In this document: one piece after another, positions 23,939-36,549 of the stretch | How the letters are laid out: each line of letters opens with the position of its first letter | Numbering within the stretch: the stretch's first letter is position 1 | NCBI GenBank assembly: GCA_963678675.1 | Contig: OY783195.1 | Span: 28,569,385-28,633,384, forward strand | DNA: 64,000 nucleotides | Direction of reading: 5' to 3' | Origin: Xiphydria camelus | Lineage: Eukaryota; Arthropoda; Insecta; Hymenoptera; Xiphydriidae | Notes under the pieces: generated by a model | Seen by the model: only the letters and a program-made list of their open reading frames with translations | The model's database searches: none | What the model was told of the DNA's origin: nothing | Made by a program: the position numbers and the translations under genes

Positions 23939-24604
23939 GTAAATGCAGTCTACGATCTCCCTCTCCCTCTCGCGTTACCTAAGCGTCCGACAAAGACACA
24001 ATGGAGATCAGTATTTCCACCGCGCGCGGGAAAAACTATGTGTACCGGCTCCTTTCGCCGGTGCAGACAACGACACCGACCGTCCCGACCGCCTCGCCAT
24101 GCGAAAATGTAGGTCGTTAGTTATCGTTGCAAAATAAATTGGTATTTATCGAAAGTGAAATCAATGCACGAGACACCGGTGCCAGACCGGCGAGCCGAGT
24201 TCGGCTCTGACACACTTTTCTCGAGGCGCCGGGTGGCGCGTTCGCCTCTTTTATTCTTTTTTTTCCCCGCTCTTGATATATTTTCGCGTCGACGCGACCG
24301 CGGTCTCGAACGCGCGAGGGATGGGCGCGGGAGGCGCGATAAGGACGTCCCGCTGGAACGCCTCGAGCGCTCGCATATTATTCGTGGACTCTCCCGTGCG
24401 AGGAGAGTGGGAACTGAGAGCCGCATTCTTTCAGAGGGAGTGTGCGTATTGATTGCAATTAAATTGCACAGCGCTCGATTCTGGTCTGAACTGAATAGTT
24501 TATTTATCGTGTCGTGAAACTACCCAGATAGACGAATGTAAATTGTAGAGCAACTTTAGGTAGTATTGGCTCATCTGATGCGTTAAAGTTGTGCGCTTTA
24601 TGAG

Positions 24605-24819
24605 CACTGAGAAAATAGTATCTTATGTCATTAGATGGTAATTCGATGTTAGAGTTAGTTGTTAAAATATTTAGTTATTCTAACTACACGTCCAGTTATT
24701 CTCATCAGAAAATGGTCAGTTAAATCAAACAGACGGAGGTTCCTTCTTTCACAAAATGGTTTGATTATAATTTCCAATATTTTAGCTATTATAAGTTGGC
24801 CGGCTTATTTTTCTCAGTA
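24605..24819. mobile_element. MITE family A copy 4 (reverse orientation)
   Basis: It begins CACTGAGAAAATAGTATC and ends GGCTTATTTTTCTCAGTA. The internal AGAAAATGGTCAGTTAAATC is the complement of blocks in copies 1 and 3. Confidence 0.6.
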
Positions 24820-26320
24820 TATGAGCGTCGCGTGATGATCATACAAATGTATCTGAGTAGGATTTAAATTCCTTATTCGAGGGACCCGCTATACACATTC
24901 CCCGCGACGTACTTGAGTGCAACGCTCCCACCCCCCGCGTTAGATCAACGGTAGCAACCCTCAATCACGCGATACACATTAGCCGCGAAGAAAAATGGCT
25001 CGCTCGAGCGTTCAAAATCGAACCCCGAGGAAATGTCCCGCACGCTAAACGAATTCACTTTCCAGCGGAGCCGCGCCGATCGGATTCGCGTTTTGAAAGT
25101 GAACGCGCTCGCACGCGTTAGAATACATTAGCGACAGGCGGGGTCCGCGCGTCGAGGTTACACAAAACCCGTAACCGGTCGCGCGCGGCGGATTGAACGG
25201 CGATAATAATAATCGCGGGCACGTTCGCGCCGCATCGCGATTCGAAAATATCGAGGATCGACGAAACTCTCGAATGTTAGGCGAATAAATCAATCTCGCG
25301 ATAATCGAATATTCCTGGAGAAAGAGCCTTTCTATATTTTGCGTCGTCGAGTGACGACAAATGCCAAACCTCGTCGGTGGATCAGACGATTTTTGTCGAA
25401 CGAAGACGATCGATGTTCACCCTTTGACATTGATCGATGCCATCTCGAGATAATTACGGATTTGTTTGAATTTTTCAATAATCGATGCGAGCATCTGTCT
25501 CTTTCACTCGTCAGCCTCGAATGCGCAGATGTTACGACAATTGAGAGGAGTTGTTACGCGGAGGAGGAAGTTTCTCCGTCGCGACGTCGATTCGATTCGG
25601 TTGCACCGCTCGCCTGTCGACGGACCTGAATCTCTAAGTAGCCACAGGATCGAAAGTGACCGGCTTCGAGGCGGACGCGTTGATGACCCGAACGAAAGTT
25701 TTGGGAGCCGTTAATGAAGAGCGAAAATAGGAAAGGCCGAGTGTGAGTGCGGATACGTGTGGGCGGCTATGTACGACACGTTCCCATATGAGAGATCGGC
25801 TGTGGAAATTGGTGGATCGATTAATTATGTATCGTCGTCGAGCATCACGAAGTTGGTTGAAGATCTCTTTCGTTAGATTCGATGGTGCGATAATATGTCG
25901 ACGCTACGCTTTTACCAGGCCAATGCACTTAATTATACTCCGCTTTGAAGCGTTAACCCAGATTAACGAGTTTTTAGTTCCGTACGATATTCACGACTCG
26001 CTCTTCGGTATAATAATTTCTCTGGGATTTCTTGCGATGGATGTTATTAATCGTCTTAGGGTTTTTCCCGTGGCATAACGCTCTAGTTTTCGATCAGTAA
26101 TCAGAACGAGATAGTTTTCAAGGTCCTACAATTCTTAGGAAGTACTTTATGACTTGAAGTTCGTAGAAGACTTCGGCTACCGCTTTAGAGACCAGTTATT
26201 TTTATATTTTGGAATCTACTGAATGTGGAAATAACGTACGTTTGATCGTAAGTCCTTTTAATAAAATGTTATTATATGTAACTTTTACGCGGATGATGCT
26301 GGCATTTTTTGCATTGCGGC

Positions 26321-26515
26321 ATTGGATTCCTAGCCCTCGAAAACATAGGAAACGACTACGAACTCGCGAGAAGTAAGAATTTACCGTTTTCAGGTGCCTG
26401 GCGATCACTCTGGACCGAACGTGGAGGCTGGGTCTTCAGGGAACCCGCAGCTTTCTGGAGTAGGTAGTGCGGGTAGTCGTTTCCTATGTTTTCGGGAGCT
26501 AGAAATTCAATGGCG
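26321..26515. repeat. Inverted repeat of about 40 bases with a large loop
   Basis: The arm CTCGAAAACATAGGAAACGA and its inverted copy TCGTTTCCTATGTTTTCGGG flank a 100-base loop. Part of the loop (CACTCTGGACCGAACGTGG) recurs as a direct repeat near 26715. It appears to be an old element and its class is unknown. Confidence 0.55.
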
Positions 26516-27631
26516 ATACGAAAAATTCTCCAGCTCCATCCACTTAAAAGATGAATCCAGTAATTATTTATCCAACAGACCCACGATCGAACAAACATCG
26601 TTTCCGTGTTCCGTAGCATCCACAATTTAAGAACGGTTGCTCTCCAAGCAATTCACGATCATCTTTAGCCGTCAATGCGATGTTCTGAGTCTTTCGACCC
26701 TTTCCTGCCACCTGATAATCACTCTGGACCGAAACTGGAGACCGGGCTCTCTCCTACCATAGTGTAGGACCTCGCAAAAGGTAACTCGGTTCCAAATAAG
26801 GTTCGACGTAGCAATACAGTCTCATCACAGAAGTAGAAACGATAGAAATAGAAAAATGTCCTATTACCCTTTCCTATTTCATAAAAGGCATTTCAAACGG
26901 ACATTGGGTGATCTCGAATGACCGTTCCCGATCTCTAAACGAGTACCGCGCTACACATGTCCAGAGCACTCGACGGGAGTCGCTTCCATACCCCTACTTA
27001 TGGAGTAAAATGCGAGTCCAGCGACCATAAATCAATCTCCATGTCATTCCGCTTCCACATCGTCGCAGTTTGGCACGGACAAGTGGCTCGCGCTCGAAAT
27101 TCCGCTCACTCCAGCACGCGCCGCGTTCGCCCAGGACGAAAGGGGGGCGGTGCAGCGAGCGAGATATCCGCGGCGGCGCAGCCTCGCTCCTTCGCGAGTC
27201 GTCGCACGTCGGTTTCAAGGCGGGTACCGATGGAAACGAAAGTGAAGCCACGGACGTGCGACGCGTCTCGACGGACGATCCGGACAGCTGCTCCGCGGAG
27301 ACGGACGATCGCTTATCGATAAGCGGGGGCGACGACGCGGAAGAGTGGCGAAATCGAAAGCCATCGATCCGGTCGAAGCGTACAGCTCGCTCGCGTCTCC
27401 TTTTCTGATTTTATTTGCATCGTCTAGCCGGCGGTCTAAAGTTGTTTTACTTTCATCGCTTTCTTATTCTCTTAATCTGAATTGGTAAAAATAACTGACA
27501 ATGAGAGTCGGTGACTTTTCACTGATTTTCAGTAATTTTCGCTCATTTAAATCGAGAGAGTAAAGTCTTCTCGCTCCGTATTGCGAATGACCGACGAAGA
27601 CGTCGAACGCGACGAGAGAACCTTTGCGTTA

Positions 27632-27863
27632 CACCGAGAGAAAAATGTAGCCCACCTAAATTCGACTAAATCAGCGATTACAGGTAGGGGAAAACAGATG
27701 TAATTACGTGGACTGATCATAGACTCAAATGGACTAGAGCTTGCTCTCTTCAAATTAGCCGTTAATCGTTATAACCGAATTTATTAAGCGAAGCGATTAA
27801 TTCTGCATAACCCCACCCGTAAACGCAGATTTAATCGAATATACCGTTCTTTTTCTCTCAGTG
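27632..27863. mobile_element. MITE family F copy 3
   Basis: It begins CACCGAGAGAAAAATGTAG and ends GTTCTTTTTCTCTCAGTG, with TA on each outer side. The inside keeps TAGCCGTTAATCGTTATAAC. Confidence 0.7.
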
Positions 27864-29029
27864 TACACCGTGTATTTCACGATCTTCGTACTTCGCGAAA
27901 GCGGTTCGCCGCACGTGCAGACCGATTTGTTCGTCGATCCAACGTTTTCCCGATTTCGGTACTCGCACCGATCGCGAGTGGCCACTCGATAATCCATCGG
28001 TTTCCACTCGACGTTCGAAATTCGAAGCAACGCGCTCGCATATATGTACACATCTCGCCCGTTCGAAATGACATTCGTTGGCTTTCTCCCCGTCCTCGCG
28101 GGGTCGGCTCTCTTCGCGGAATCCTCTAAAGTTTTCTCCGTCCTCCTCCTGCGCGACGTTGCCTCCGGTATCTTTCTTAAATTTTCCGAGATACACCACC
28201 CACCCTCCGTACCTTCTCACCCCTTTTTTCGCTGAAAGCCGAGTTTGCGTATTTCGGGGGAAGTGAAAACGGACTCCGTCGACTCCAAAAATTCGAATTC
28301 TCGTGATTTCGTCGCGCTGTAAAGGGACCTGGGGGCAGAAATTGGATGGGCAAAAAGAAACAGACCTTTCTCACACTGCTCCGAGCCTGTCTTCTCTAAT
28401 CCCTCATGAAGCCTCTTTCCTCACATCAAAACACTATGTCCCGGGGACGACGGCACACCCGCGAGCGCTTCGTGCACGGTGCAGCGATCGATCGATCCCT
28501 ACCGGCGTGTCCTGTCAGCGACGATAGCGTATGACGGACGGACGGGCGCTCGAGACGCCGACAGAGGAGCGAACGCGGCGTGACGCACTGTGCGGCGCGG
28601 GACACGCGACGATGAGGGCGCGCGGGGAAATTTTCGAAATCGCGGGGAAACTCGAAATACGCGTTGCGAGATGGGCACCGCGTCTGGCCCGGCTTGAGAC
28701 TGGACGGTGGAAGTGGAAAACGCCAGGAGTGTACGACTTCGTCGTCGGGTAAGCTTTCTACGTGGCGACGGAGAAGGGGCCGATGGCGACATAGGCGCGG
28801 AAAGTTCCTCCTTCTCTCCTCCGCGGCCTTTCCACCGCCTCCTTCGCCCGCCGCGAGGGATTTCAGAGGACTAATTCGTCGGACATTGGCGTGGGATCGG
28901 ATTACAGAGCGAAAGGCGCGAGGGGATTCGTCGCGCGTTGCTTCGGGTGCTCCGCGATTCGCGCGGGGCGACGTGCGATCGGTTGCGCGGAAGAAAAATC
29001 GTCCGGTCGTGTGTTTGAAGAATTTCTGC

Positions 29030-29320
29030 AAAGAGAAAAAGAATTAGTCGGATCTACTGAAAATTAATTGCCGTGTCGCACGTAATTATCGAAATTATAT
29101 CAGTGAAATCGCTTTTAACGCGTCAATTTGACATCACTTTCTCACAATCAGTTGGAATAATGTGTGATTTTGAGGAAAAATATCAAATTAATATGAAAAA
29201 AAAAAAATGATTTTTTACATCAATTAAACCAATTTTCATATTAATTTTATGTTTCTTCCTTGCAATCACGCATTATTCCACATGATTGCGAGAAAGAGAT
29301 GTTTAATGATTGATATCCAT
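29030..29320. mobile_element. MITE family C copy 1
   Basis: It begins AAGAATTAGTCGGATCTACT and carries two facing TGATTGC-type blocks as in the copies at 48041, 57076, 59508 and 62560. The right end is degraded. Confidence 0.5.
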
Positions 29321-29795
29321 CAGCGAAGAGACGGATTACCGATGACGATCCTCTCGAGCCCACTGAGATGAAATTTATATCTTCGATGTCATACAAGTTT
29401 TTCTCTCGTCTGATCCATGTCACGCAATCGCCCATCGGTCACCGTCCATCGAGAACGTGCTCCGACGGTCGATCGAGATGACCCTGGTCCATTTGGATCT
29501 CAAGAAGCAGAGCGCATCTTCGGAATCGTTGGGATGCTGCGATGCGAACCGGTTACGCGCGATCTTCGACATCTATTTTAGGAGATGGAGGTTTGCGTTG
29601 TATTGAACTCTCGCGATGATGATAGCATGGAATATCAGGTCGTTAACGTAGATACCACCGTCCGGGTGCATCTCTCTTCGACGGAAGATTCCAGTTGAAT
29701 TAAACTCGATTTTCTCGCTATTAATTATAACTGAATCGGAGCGAGGCCAAAATTCGAAGAATACAATTGATTTGGCGTCAATTTCGTTACAGTTG

Positions 29796-29863
29796 TACAC
29801 TGAGAAAAAAAATTGGTTGAATCGATTTAGTTGATTTGAATTATTTCAAGCAAAATCTCTCAT
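29796..29863. mobile_element. Fragment of MITE family B
   Basis: CACTGAGAAAAAAAATTGGT then TTGAATTATTTCAAG match the left end of the copy at 9893. The rest is lost. Confidence 0.5.
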
Positions 29864-31118
29864 ATTTCACGCGAATAGATCTCAACACCGCTCGTCTTCG
29901 CCGATTGCACCACACCAGCACACGAAGAAGGGATCTCGCGCAACGTTGACGCGCGAAAGGATCATCTCCGTCGAGGAGCATCGAAGGCTTCGGTGAAAGT
30001 AGAACGTGATGTCTTTTAATAAAGAACGTTCCTGGTAACCCGTGTCCACCTATGCAGTCGCGCCCACCGCAGATCGCGACAAAAGTATCACTTCTGGACG
30101 ATCGAAAGTCGAATAGCACTGGAGAATAAATAGATTTGTAAAAAAAAGTAGGAATAGAGAGAATTACGTAAAATTTATTTACGCGATATTCGGCTCTTAT
30201 ATTTATCCGTGCTCCATCCCCCTTAGGAATTCCAATAAACACTCGTCCTTGGAGGTTGTCGAGCTCGAGGCCTCGACAAATCGGACATTCATTAGAGCTA
30301 CCAATTATTTCCGGGATACACGGGGCCATAGAAGTATTTTAATGTTCTCTTGATATTTCTGGCAACACGAACGTCATTCGGACTGACGTCGCTCGAAAGC
30401 AATTAATACAGTAATATTTTCGTATCATATATATTTTTCAGGCGAAGAGGAAAAAAAAGTTCACGAAGAAAGGAAGTTTCTCATACTTGTATGATAAATT
30501 AATAATTTCGGACAGAGTTATCGACACTGTAGATCGCGATCTGTAGAGTAAGCGCCTGTAGGTACACTTTACCAAATACGCAGGTGTACGGCAAGCAGTT
30601 AGACGACAGGAGTTACACGCATAATTCTGAAATTGAATGGCGAACATTTATTAATTGGTAAATATTCTCTCATTCCTCCTCTTTTTTTCGAGGAATTTCT
30701 TTCCCTTTTCTCCCTGTTTTTATTTCATCTTCGTCTCTCACGAAAGGAATTCACTTTCATTCGAAAGCGCCTCCGTCCTTTCAAACACGAAAAATAAAGA
30801 ACTTACACGAGACGTACGTGTTCTTTCGGTATCAAAAGTTTTCAAAGAAATGACTCAATTCGAGCGTTTGAGATCTTTCCTATAGAACTCAGAGGTATTT
30901 CAACATTTCGCCACCGATGCGAATGTAGAATTTCGTAAACGCGCCCGAGTTACGTTTTCGGCAGTAACACGATGGTGCGCTGAATCTCAAAATTCACAGC
31001 TCGTACTCTACGGACTCCTTAGACATGCGGACGAGATGAAGAGGTACGTGCGACGTCTATATATGTAGAAGTTTATTTTTAGAAAACACCCAATACCTTT
31101 GCTGCGTCATTCACTTAA

Positions 31119-31345
31119 AAATATTGTGGCCGCTCGCCACCAGATGGCGAGATGGCGCTGCTCCTCTCGTGAGTAGTCCAGTACGGGTATGGTTCATAAG
31201 ACCGCAACCGTTCGACACTTGTGGGTAGCAGCCCAGGGCGTCTGAAGCTGGAGTCGGCCTAGCCTTAATGACGAGTTCAGAAATCGACTCCGGGGCGAAA
31301 CGCTCTGCCGATAATGTGGCGCCCACATCTATCCGCCACAATACA
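31119..31345. mobile_element. Possible solo LTR or small element with inverted ends
   Basis: The stretch begins TATTGTGGC and ends GCCACAATA. Trimmed to TGTGGC...GCCACA it has the TG...CA ends and roughly the size of a short solo LTR. The flanking tetramers (ATAT and ATAC) differ at one base. No internal region or second LTR is present, so the class is uncertain. Confidence 0.3.
31137..31161 (+). promoter_or_regulatory. Tandem CTCF-like motif
   Basis: CCACCAGATGGCGA matches the CTCF consensus CCASYAGRKGGC at every position. It is followed at once by a second overlapping core, AGATGGCGCTGC, which resembles the fly CTCF core. It lies about 0.9 kb beyond the 3' end of the 124-residue CBM14 gene, within a 220-bp element bounded by an inverted repeat. 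Confidence 0.4.
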
Positions 31346-32097
31346 ATACTAATTACAATAGTACTTAATTAGACATTATCGATGCGAGTACAAAAATCAA
31401 TCGCAAATGTATTATCTGCGTTACTTGCTAACAGTCCTTCAACGTCCTTTACGCAATTCCTTAGCGCCTGTTCGATCAGTATCGAGAGATACACAATATA
31501 ATAGTGTTTTAATATTCTTATAAGGATATGAACAGGGAGAGGATCTTATGTAGGTACGGAAGGGAGAGATTAAGTACAAAATATTCGTCACCATTTACGA
31601 CCAATTTATCGAGAGCCATCTATGGATTTTCAATTCGAATCATAACGTGGTATCGTAACGAAAGGAACATATACATATCGTAACTGACACAAGTCGATTG
31701 CCCGATTTATCGTGCGTCGGGAACGTCAAAGACTGTAATTTCTGATGATACGGATGATACATCGGATCGCCCCACCCGGTTATCAATTGACTGCAATTCC
31801 ACCGGAATCGATTTTTGATCTGACGAATTAATTGGTAAGTAAACTGGGTTCGAATCGAGTCGTTTTTACGATTTTAAACGACATCGAAATATTCGTTCGC
31901 ATATTTAACGATGATATAATTCAAGAAGGATCTCATTCCCCGATTCGATCCTCGATCCGATTCGAATCTCTTTTTGCTCCGATGGGGAAATGCAGCAGTC
32001 CTAGAATTCACGAAACGCGTTGTTTCCTTCCCTCGGAAGTCCAGTGTCGCTGGAAGGATCCTTCTCCGTTGTCTATTGTTATTTTACCCGCTAAGCT

Positions 32098-34840
32098 TTA
32101 AATCTTATTTCCGTTGACGTCCCTGTAGAGGTCGTCGTTGATACCGTAGAGTCTCGGCGAGTCGTTGCAGTCTACCTGATAACGTAAAAACGTTACGTCA
32201 TTGAATTATTTAAATTCTAAATTAAATCTGAGAAATTAATATTTCATTAATGTGATAATACACGATAGGTACGTACCTTGAACCACCAATCGCAAACGCG
32301 GGTCGTTTGGCTGAAAACGGTGCCGTTTGGGCAGAGGAAGCTGAATTGTCGACCGTTTGGTAGGCACCAATGCCATACCTGGACAGAAGTAATTGTGATA
32401 TCGTGTACTTGATAAAAATTCATTGACTGAATTTTTGCGTTTCTACGATTTGGTTTATCTTGCGATCGACTAGTCGGAGGAAAAAATTGTCCCAATAAAA
32501 CTTGTAGAGTAACTTGAATTGGGCAATTTTTATTCGAAGCATTCTTTCCTACGACAAGTCGATCATGAAATGAGCGAAGTATATAGATTCAGACAATATT
32601 TTTCATTAAGTTTATCAAACAACGCCGAGATAACGCAATTCTTTACTCGTTTGTTTTCTCAAAAGTACATCGAAAGAAATAATTGCTAGTATCATACAAA
32701 TTTTTTTTGAATCAAAAACATTATGACTACAAGTTTTTAAGAACACAGATTCTTGATCTAAGAATATACAGATACATATTCTTGATTCAAGAATACCATC
32801 GTGGGAACAAGAAATTCTTTCCATGCAAAAAAAAACAATTAGGACTCGAACCTATCAAATATTCCCTTGCACTAATTAAACAATGGCTCGATGCTGAAAT
32901 TGTATCACGTTTTTCATCGAAGAAAGCATTTTTTTGACACTAGCAATTATTTCTCTCAGCGTATCTACATAATAGCTACATATATTTTGTTATCGCACGT
33001 CCGCACAAAGTCAATAACTTTTTCTTTAATCACGATTTTTCGTTCGTCCGAACTGCGCAAAAAAACGAACCTAAAAACCGCATTAACCGCGAATTGATAA
33101 GAGACTCACCTGACAGCGCGCTTCGGGATCGGCATAGTAACCGGGCAGCTTTCCGCCGCAGCTGAAAGTGAGCCCGAAAGGTACGGAGTTGTAGATCGGG
33201 TAATCCACACCTGGCGTGTATCCATCCACTTGCTGAAAAATCAACGAGACTGTCAATCGCGTCCATCGAGTTATCAATTGCCCTCAATACGAAGCGTTCG
33301 AATCGAGTACCCCTTTCGGATTTCGCAGATCTCTCTCGAGAAGGCTCACACCACGGCCTTTCGCAATTGACTATTAGTCAAAACGCGGCAAAGAGGTCGT
33401 TGCAACACAACGCAGATGTGCTTTCCGTTGTGTATACGCGCGCAGAAGTGACCGGAAGTTGGGTACATTGTTCCCCGGCGGCGGATGCAAATCTCCGCGG
33501 CTTTGTATTCATTTCGTTCTATATAGAATATAGCTCTCCCACCCTTTCGAATGCAACGGGTGACTCGATTGATGCGCGAAAGCGAAGATCGCCGAGACGC
33601 GCCAGACTCTCCGTCTTTGCCGCTACGCTGGAACGGCCTTTGCCGCGCTCTAACTACGTATACTTTGCAATAATTTAATTTATTTATTTTTATACTATTG
33701 ATACGATTATTGCTTCTCGATACACTGAGAGAAAAAATCATATATCCAATTAAACTTGCGTTTACGGGTGGGGGAATACATAATTAATTGCTCTGACTGA
33801 TAAATTTCGTTATAACGGATTAATGGATATTTGAAGCAAACAGACTGTAGTCAATTCGAGTCAGTTATTGGTCCAAGTAACTCGATCCGCATTCCCCATC
33901 TGTAACCGCCGATTTAGTCAAATTTTCTACATTTTTCTCTCGGTTTAGTCATTCGATTCGTAATTAAATTCTAATCAAACGATCCCATTGATTGCGATTT
34001 TCCACGAAGAAATATATTCGAAGAATTGGAAAGCAAAATTATCATCGTTGTAAAATTTATAAATTACTCCCATCGTACAATTTCGCCAATAAGAATCCTC
34101 GGCCCGTACACGTCTCCTCTTTCACATCATTAATTTCGCCCCCTGTTCTAATTAATTTTCACGGTCGTCCCTTCCGGTCCGGACATCGCCAGCGACCGGC
34201 CGCGCAACCTTCACACTCCATGGACCCGATTGTTGCTAGCTTCATTCGGCGTTTCCTCTCAGCTTTTACGACTCGGCGAACTAAATTTTCTCCCGCTCGA
34301 ATACGATCGATCGTCAAGGACGTTTTTATGCGTATCATCGGACGGTGCAATCGCGTCTTTCCCCCCACTCGCTTCGGAGCGTGCACGGAGAGCCTTGCGC
34401 GAGGGAAAGTGCGCGCGCGGAGCAGCGAATAATGCCTAATTAATTAATTATCTAGCCGGCGTCGTTGTCCGAAGGAACGCGATGCGAGAGATACGGTTCA
34501 CGACGCGTGTCATTGTTGCGCGATAATCCGTGGGAACAGAGGGCGATATTGCGCGCGCGCGCGAAAATAATAATTTTAGTGAGAAATATTGTATTAAGCC
34601 ACCGTCATAAATTTCGTAAAAGTACTCGACCCCTTCCTCCTTCCGCCCCGCTGTCATTACGGCGCGCGCTTGCGCAATGCCACGGGTAATTGGACGTCGT
34701 GGGACTGCGTGCCCAAAATTTGTCACGAAATTACGCGCGCGCGCGCGCGCGCGGCGAGGTATACTCACCGCCATCGTTCGGTACAGCAGGAACGTTCCGA
34801 CTAGTAGAAGAGCGCAGGACGCTCGATACCAGGATATCAT
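32098..34840 (-). CDS. Small secreted CPAP1-type chitin-binding protein (4 exons, 124 aa)
   Basis: Exons are 34840-34769, 33232-33110, 32378-32277 and 32175-32098. All junctions are phase 0 with GTGAGT, GTGAGT and GTACGT donors. Exon 1 encodes a 24-residue signal peptide and starts with ATG directly after an AG acceptor, implying a 5' leader exon upstream. A TATATATA at 36031-36038 could serve a leader promoter, but nothing ties it to this gene. The mature protein is essentially one CBM14 domain: cysteines at 49, 64, 70, 81, 94 and 102 (spacing 14-5-10-12-7), with aromatic motifs GYYAD, VWHWC and CDWWFK typical of chitin contact. A short tail ends DVNGNKI. It is expected to be an extracellular cuticle or matrix protein. 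Some databases call similar single-domain proteins 'scoloptoxin-like' by homology; nothing here suggests venom. A (CG)n tract sits in intron 1, ten bases from the 5' splice site. Confidence 0.9.
32671..32960. mobile_element. MITE family E copy 2 (in intron 2 of the 124-residue CBM14 gene)
   Basis: AAATAATTGCTAGTATCA at the left and TTGACACTAGCAATTATTTC at the right are inverted counterparts. It lies between exons 3 and 2. Confidence 0.7.
33724..33946. mobile_element. MITE family F copy 4 (in intron 1 of the 124-residue CBM14 gene)
   Basis: It begins CACTGAGAGAAAAAATCATA and ends CATTTTTCTCTCGG, with TA adjoining both sides. GGGTGGGGGAATACAT and GCATTCCCCATCTG face each other. Confidence 0.7.
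34734..34753. repeat. (CG)n tract beside a 5' splice site
   Basis: Twenty bases of alternating C and G in intron 1 of the 124-residue CBM14 gene, starting ten bases after the donor GTGAGT. Confidence 0.95.
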
Positions 34841-34971
34841 CTGGAACGATTGAAAAAAGACGACGGGGATATTTATAAGGAGAATGCTTATTTCTGAAAA
34901 ACAAAAAACAGCAAAAAAATTGGTCGTGCGATGGAAAAATGCGATTCCAAGAATTTTGGTGTTTAGGTTTT

Positions 34972-35385
34972 CAGGGATGCTGCAATTCTCGATGTAATAA
35001 AAATCTAGTATCTAGTATGAATTTATATGGATGACTTTTACTGTGAAATAATGTCAGTCCGATGTTAATTTAAAGCCGTTGACTTCAAAAGAAAGATTTT
35101 TACTTCTGAAATCTCCAGGGATGCTGCAATTTTTAATGTAATAAATATCTAATAGTGTGAATTTATATAGATGACTTTTACTTTGAAATAATGTCAGTTC
35201 GATGTTATAATAATTTAAAGTCGTCGTCTTCAAATGAAATTTCCATATCGCTGAAATATCCAGGGATGCTGCAATTTTCAATATAATAAAAATCCATCAG
35301 CGTGAATTTATACCGATGTCTTTTACGTTGAAATAATGTCAGTTCGATGTTAATTAAAAGTCGTCTTCAAATGAAGATTGCTTAA
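34972..35385. repeat. Tandem repeat, 145-bp unit, three copies
   Basis: CAGGGATGCTGCAATT starts units at 34972, 35116 and 35261. Each unit continues with TGAATTTATA, GATG(A/T)CTTTTAC, GAAATAATGTCAGT and a CTTCAAA(T/A)GAA end. Copies differ by scattered substitutions and small indels. Confidence 0.85.
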
Positions 35386-36549
35386 TATCAAAATTGATTT
35401 AAATTCGAGTTATTTGAAGTCGCTGTTCTTTTTATTTTCTATTTCACGATCCTACATTTTTCATCTTCTAATATTTACGCACTCGGCTTATAATACGACT
35501 CGACGTCTATTCACGTAATTAGAGTCCGGTTCACAAATCCTACATCGGATATCGCCATGTCTACTTACGATCTTATCGCGCAATAGACCGAGGCTGCACG
35601 AGCGAATTTTTCGAGGAATACGATGTATCCATGGATTTCAATAAACACGAAGATAAAGCGTTATGCCAGCAGGATTAAAGGCACCGGTGGATTAGAGCAC
35701 CGTATCGAAGCGACGATTAGTCATACACGTGCGACGCGCGAAGTGACCAATCCGCGTCTGCTACCGCGCCGAAGATAACGCGAACGGAAAAACAAAAATA
35801 AATAACATCACTATGCAAACCTCGGTATTTTTCATATTCTTTCTCAGCGTCGTTAATCCACAGCGGCGATCATTGATATCGTATCGTACCCCGCGTCACT
35901 TCGCTCCTCCGCGTCTCACCGCACTCGCCGGACCTGCGACTCTCCTGCGACGGTGCAACAGGGCGGGAAACGGTTGCTCGTTTTGCTACCTCTTCTCTAA
36001 AGTGGTTCGAAGACGTTCGCGAAGAGGTGGTATATATATGGCGCTCGAGATCGTCGCGTGGGGAAGGGCTACTCTCTGAGAGCCCCCCTTTCCTGGGACT
36101 CCCACACACCCCCCTCTCGCCCCACGCCCTCCTACTTTACCGCACGCGTTACCGGGAGACACAAGAAGAGAGAATCGCCCCCCTCGAGACGGAGGAGTCG
36201 AGCGGTTGCGCAATGTCTGTGCTCTTACACCCGTGAAAACATTCGTAATACCGCGGGCAGTCGTCAGAGGGTGAACCGCATCTCGTTGGTTAATCGGGGT
36301 GACCCAGTATGCAAATGCATCCTCCCTCCGCATCCTTGGCGCGTATCGTGCGGCGAAATCGCATCGGCGCGTTCGATTTGTCGGCAATTCCGTCGGCGGT
36401 GTATCTATACCTACACTTTATCCACTTGTAATGTAATAAACAGGAAAAGTTTGTGAGTTCGTGGGATCGTCGGAGGTATTCTCTGGAAATAGTGATCTGA
36501 TTGAAGAAAATCTTTCACTGGTAAAAAAGGAGCCTGGACTTTCTGAATG

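Larger units (their letters stand above)
14422..32097. other. Intergenic region between the first two CBM14 genes
   Basis: Seventeen kilobases with no gene I can support. GC-rich, CpG-rich blocks (about 14.45-15.5, 16.1-17.6, 18.3-18.85, 19.9-21.3, 22.1-22.7, 24.0-25.3 and 27.0-29.0 kb) alternate with AT-rich MITE tracts. The 5' non-coding exon and promoter of the long CBM14 gene should lie in the first part. A TATATAAAT at 16362-16370 next to a (CG)n tract is a possible core promoter on the plus strand, without a matching Inr. Confidence 0.6.

Noticed and set aside
28426..29031. 201-codon minus-strand frame
   Set aside because: Arg-rich, no family resemblance, overlapped by an equally open plus-strand frame.
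32830..32870. GGTTCGAGTCC B-box-like sequence (minus strand)
   Set aside because: It lies inside a family E MITE and has no cloverleaf around it.
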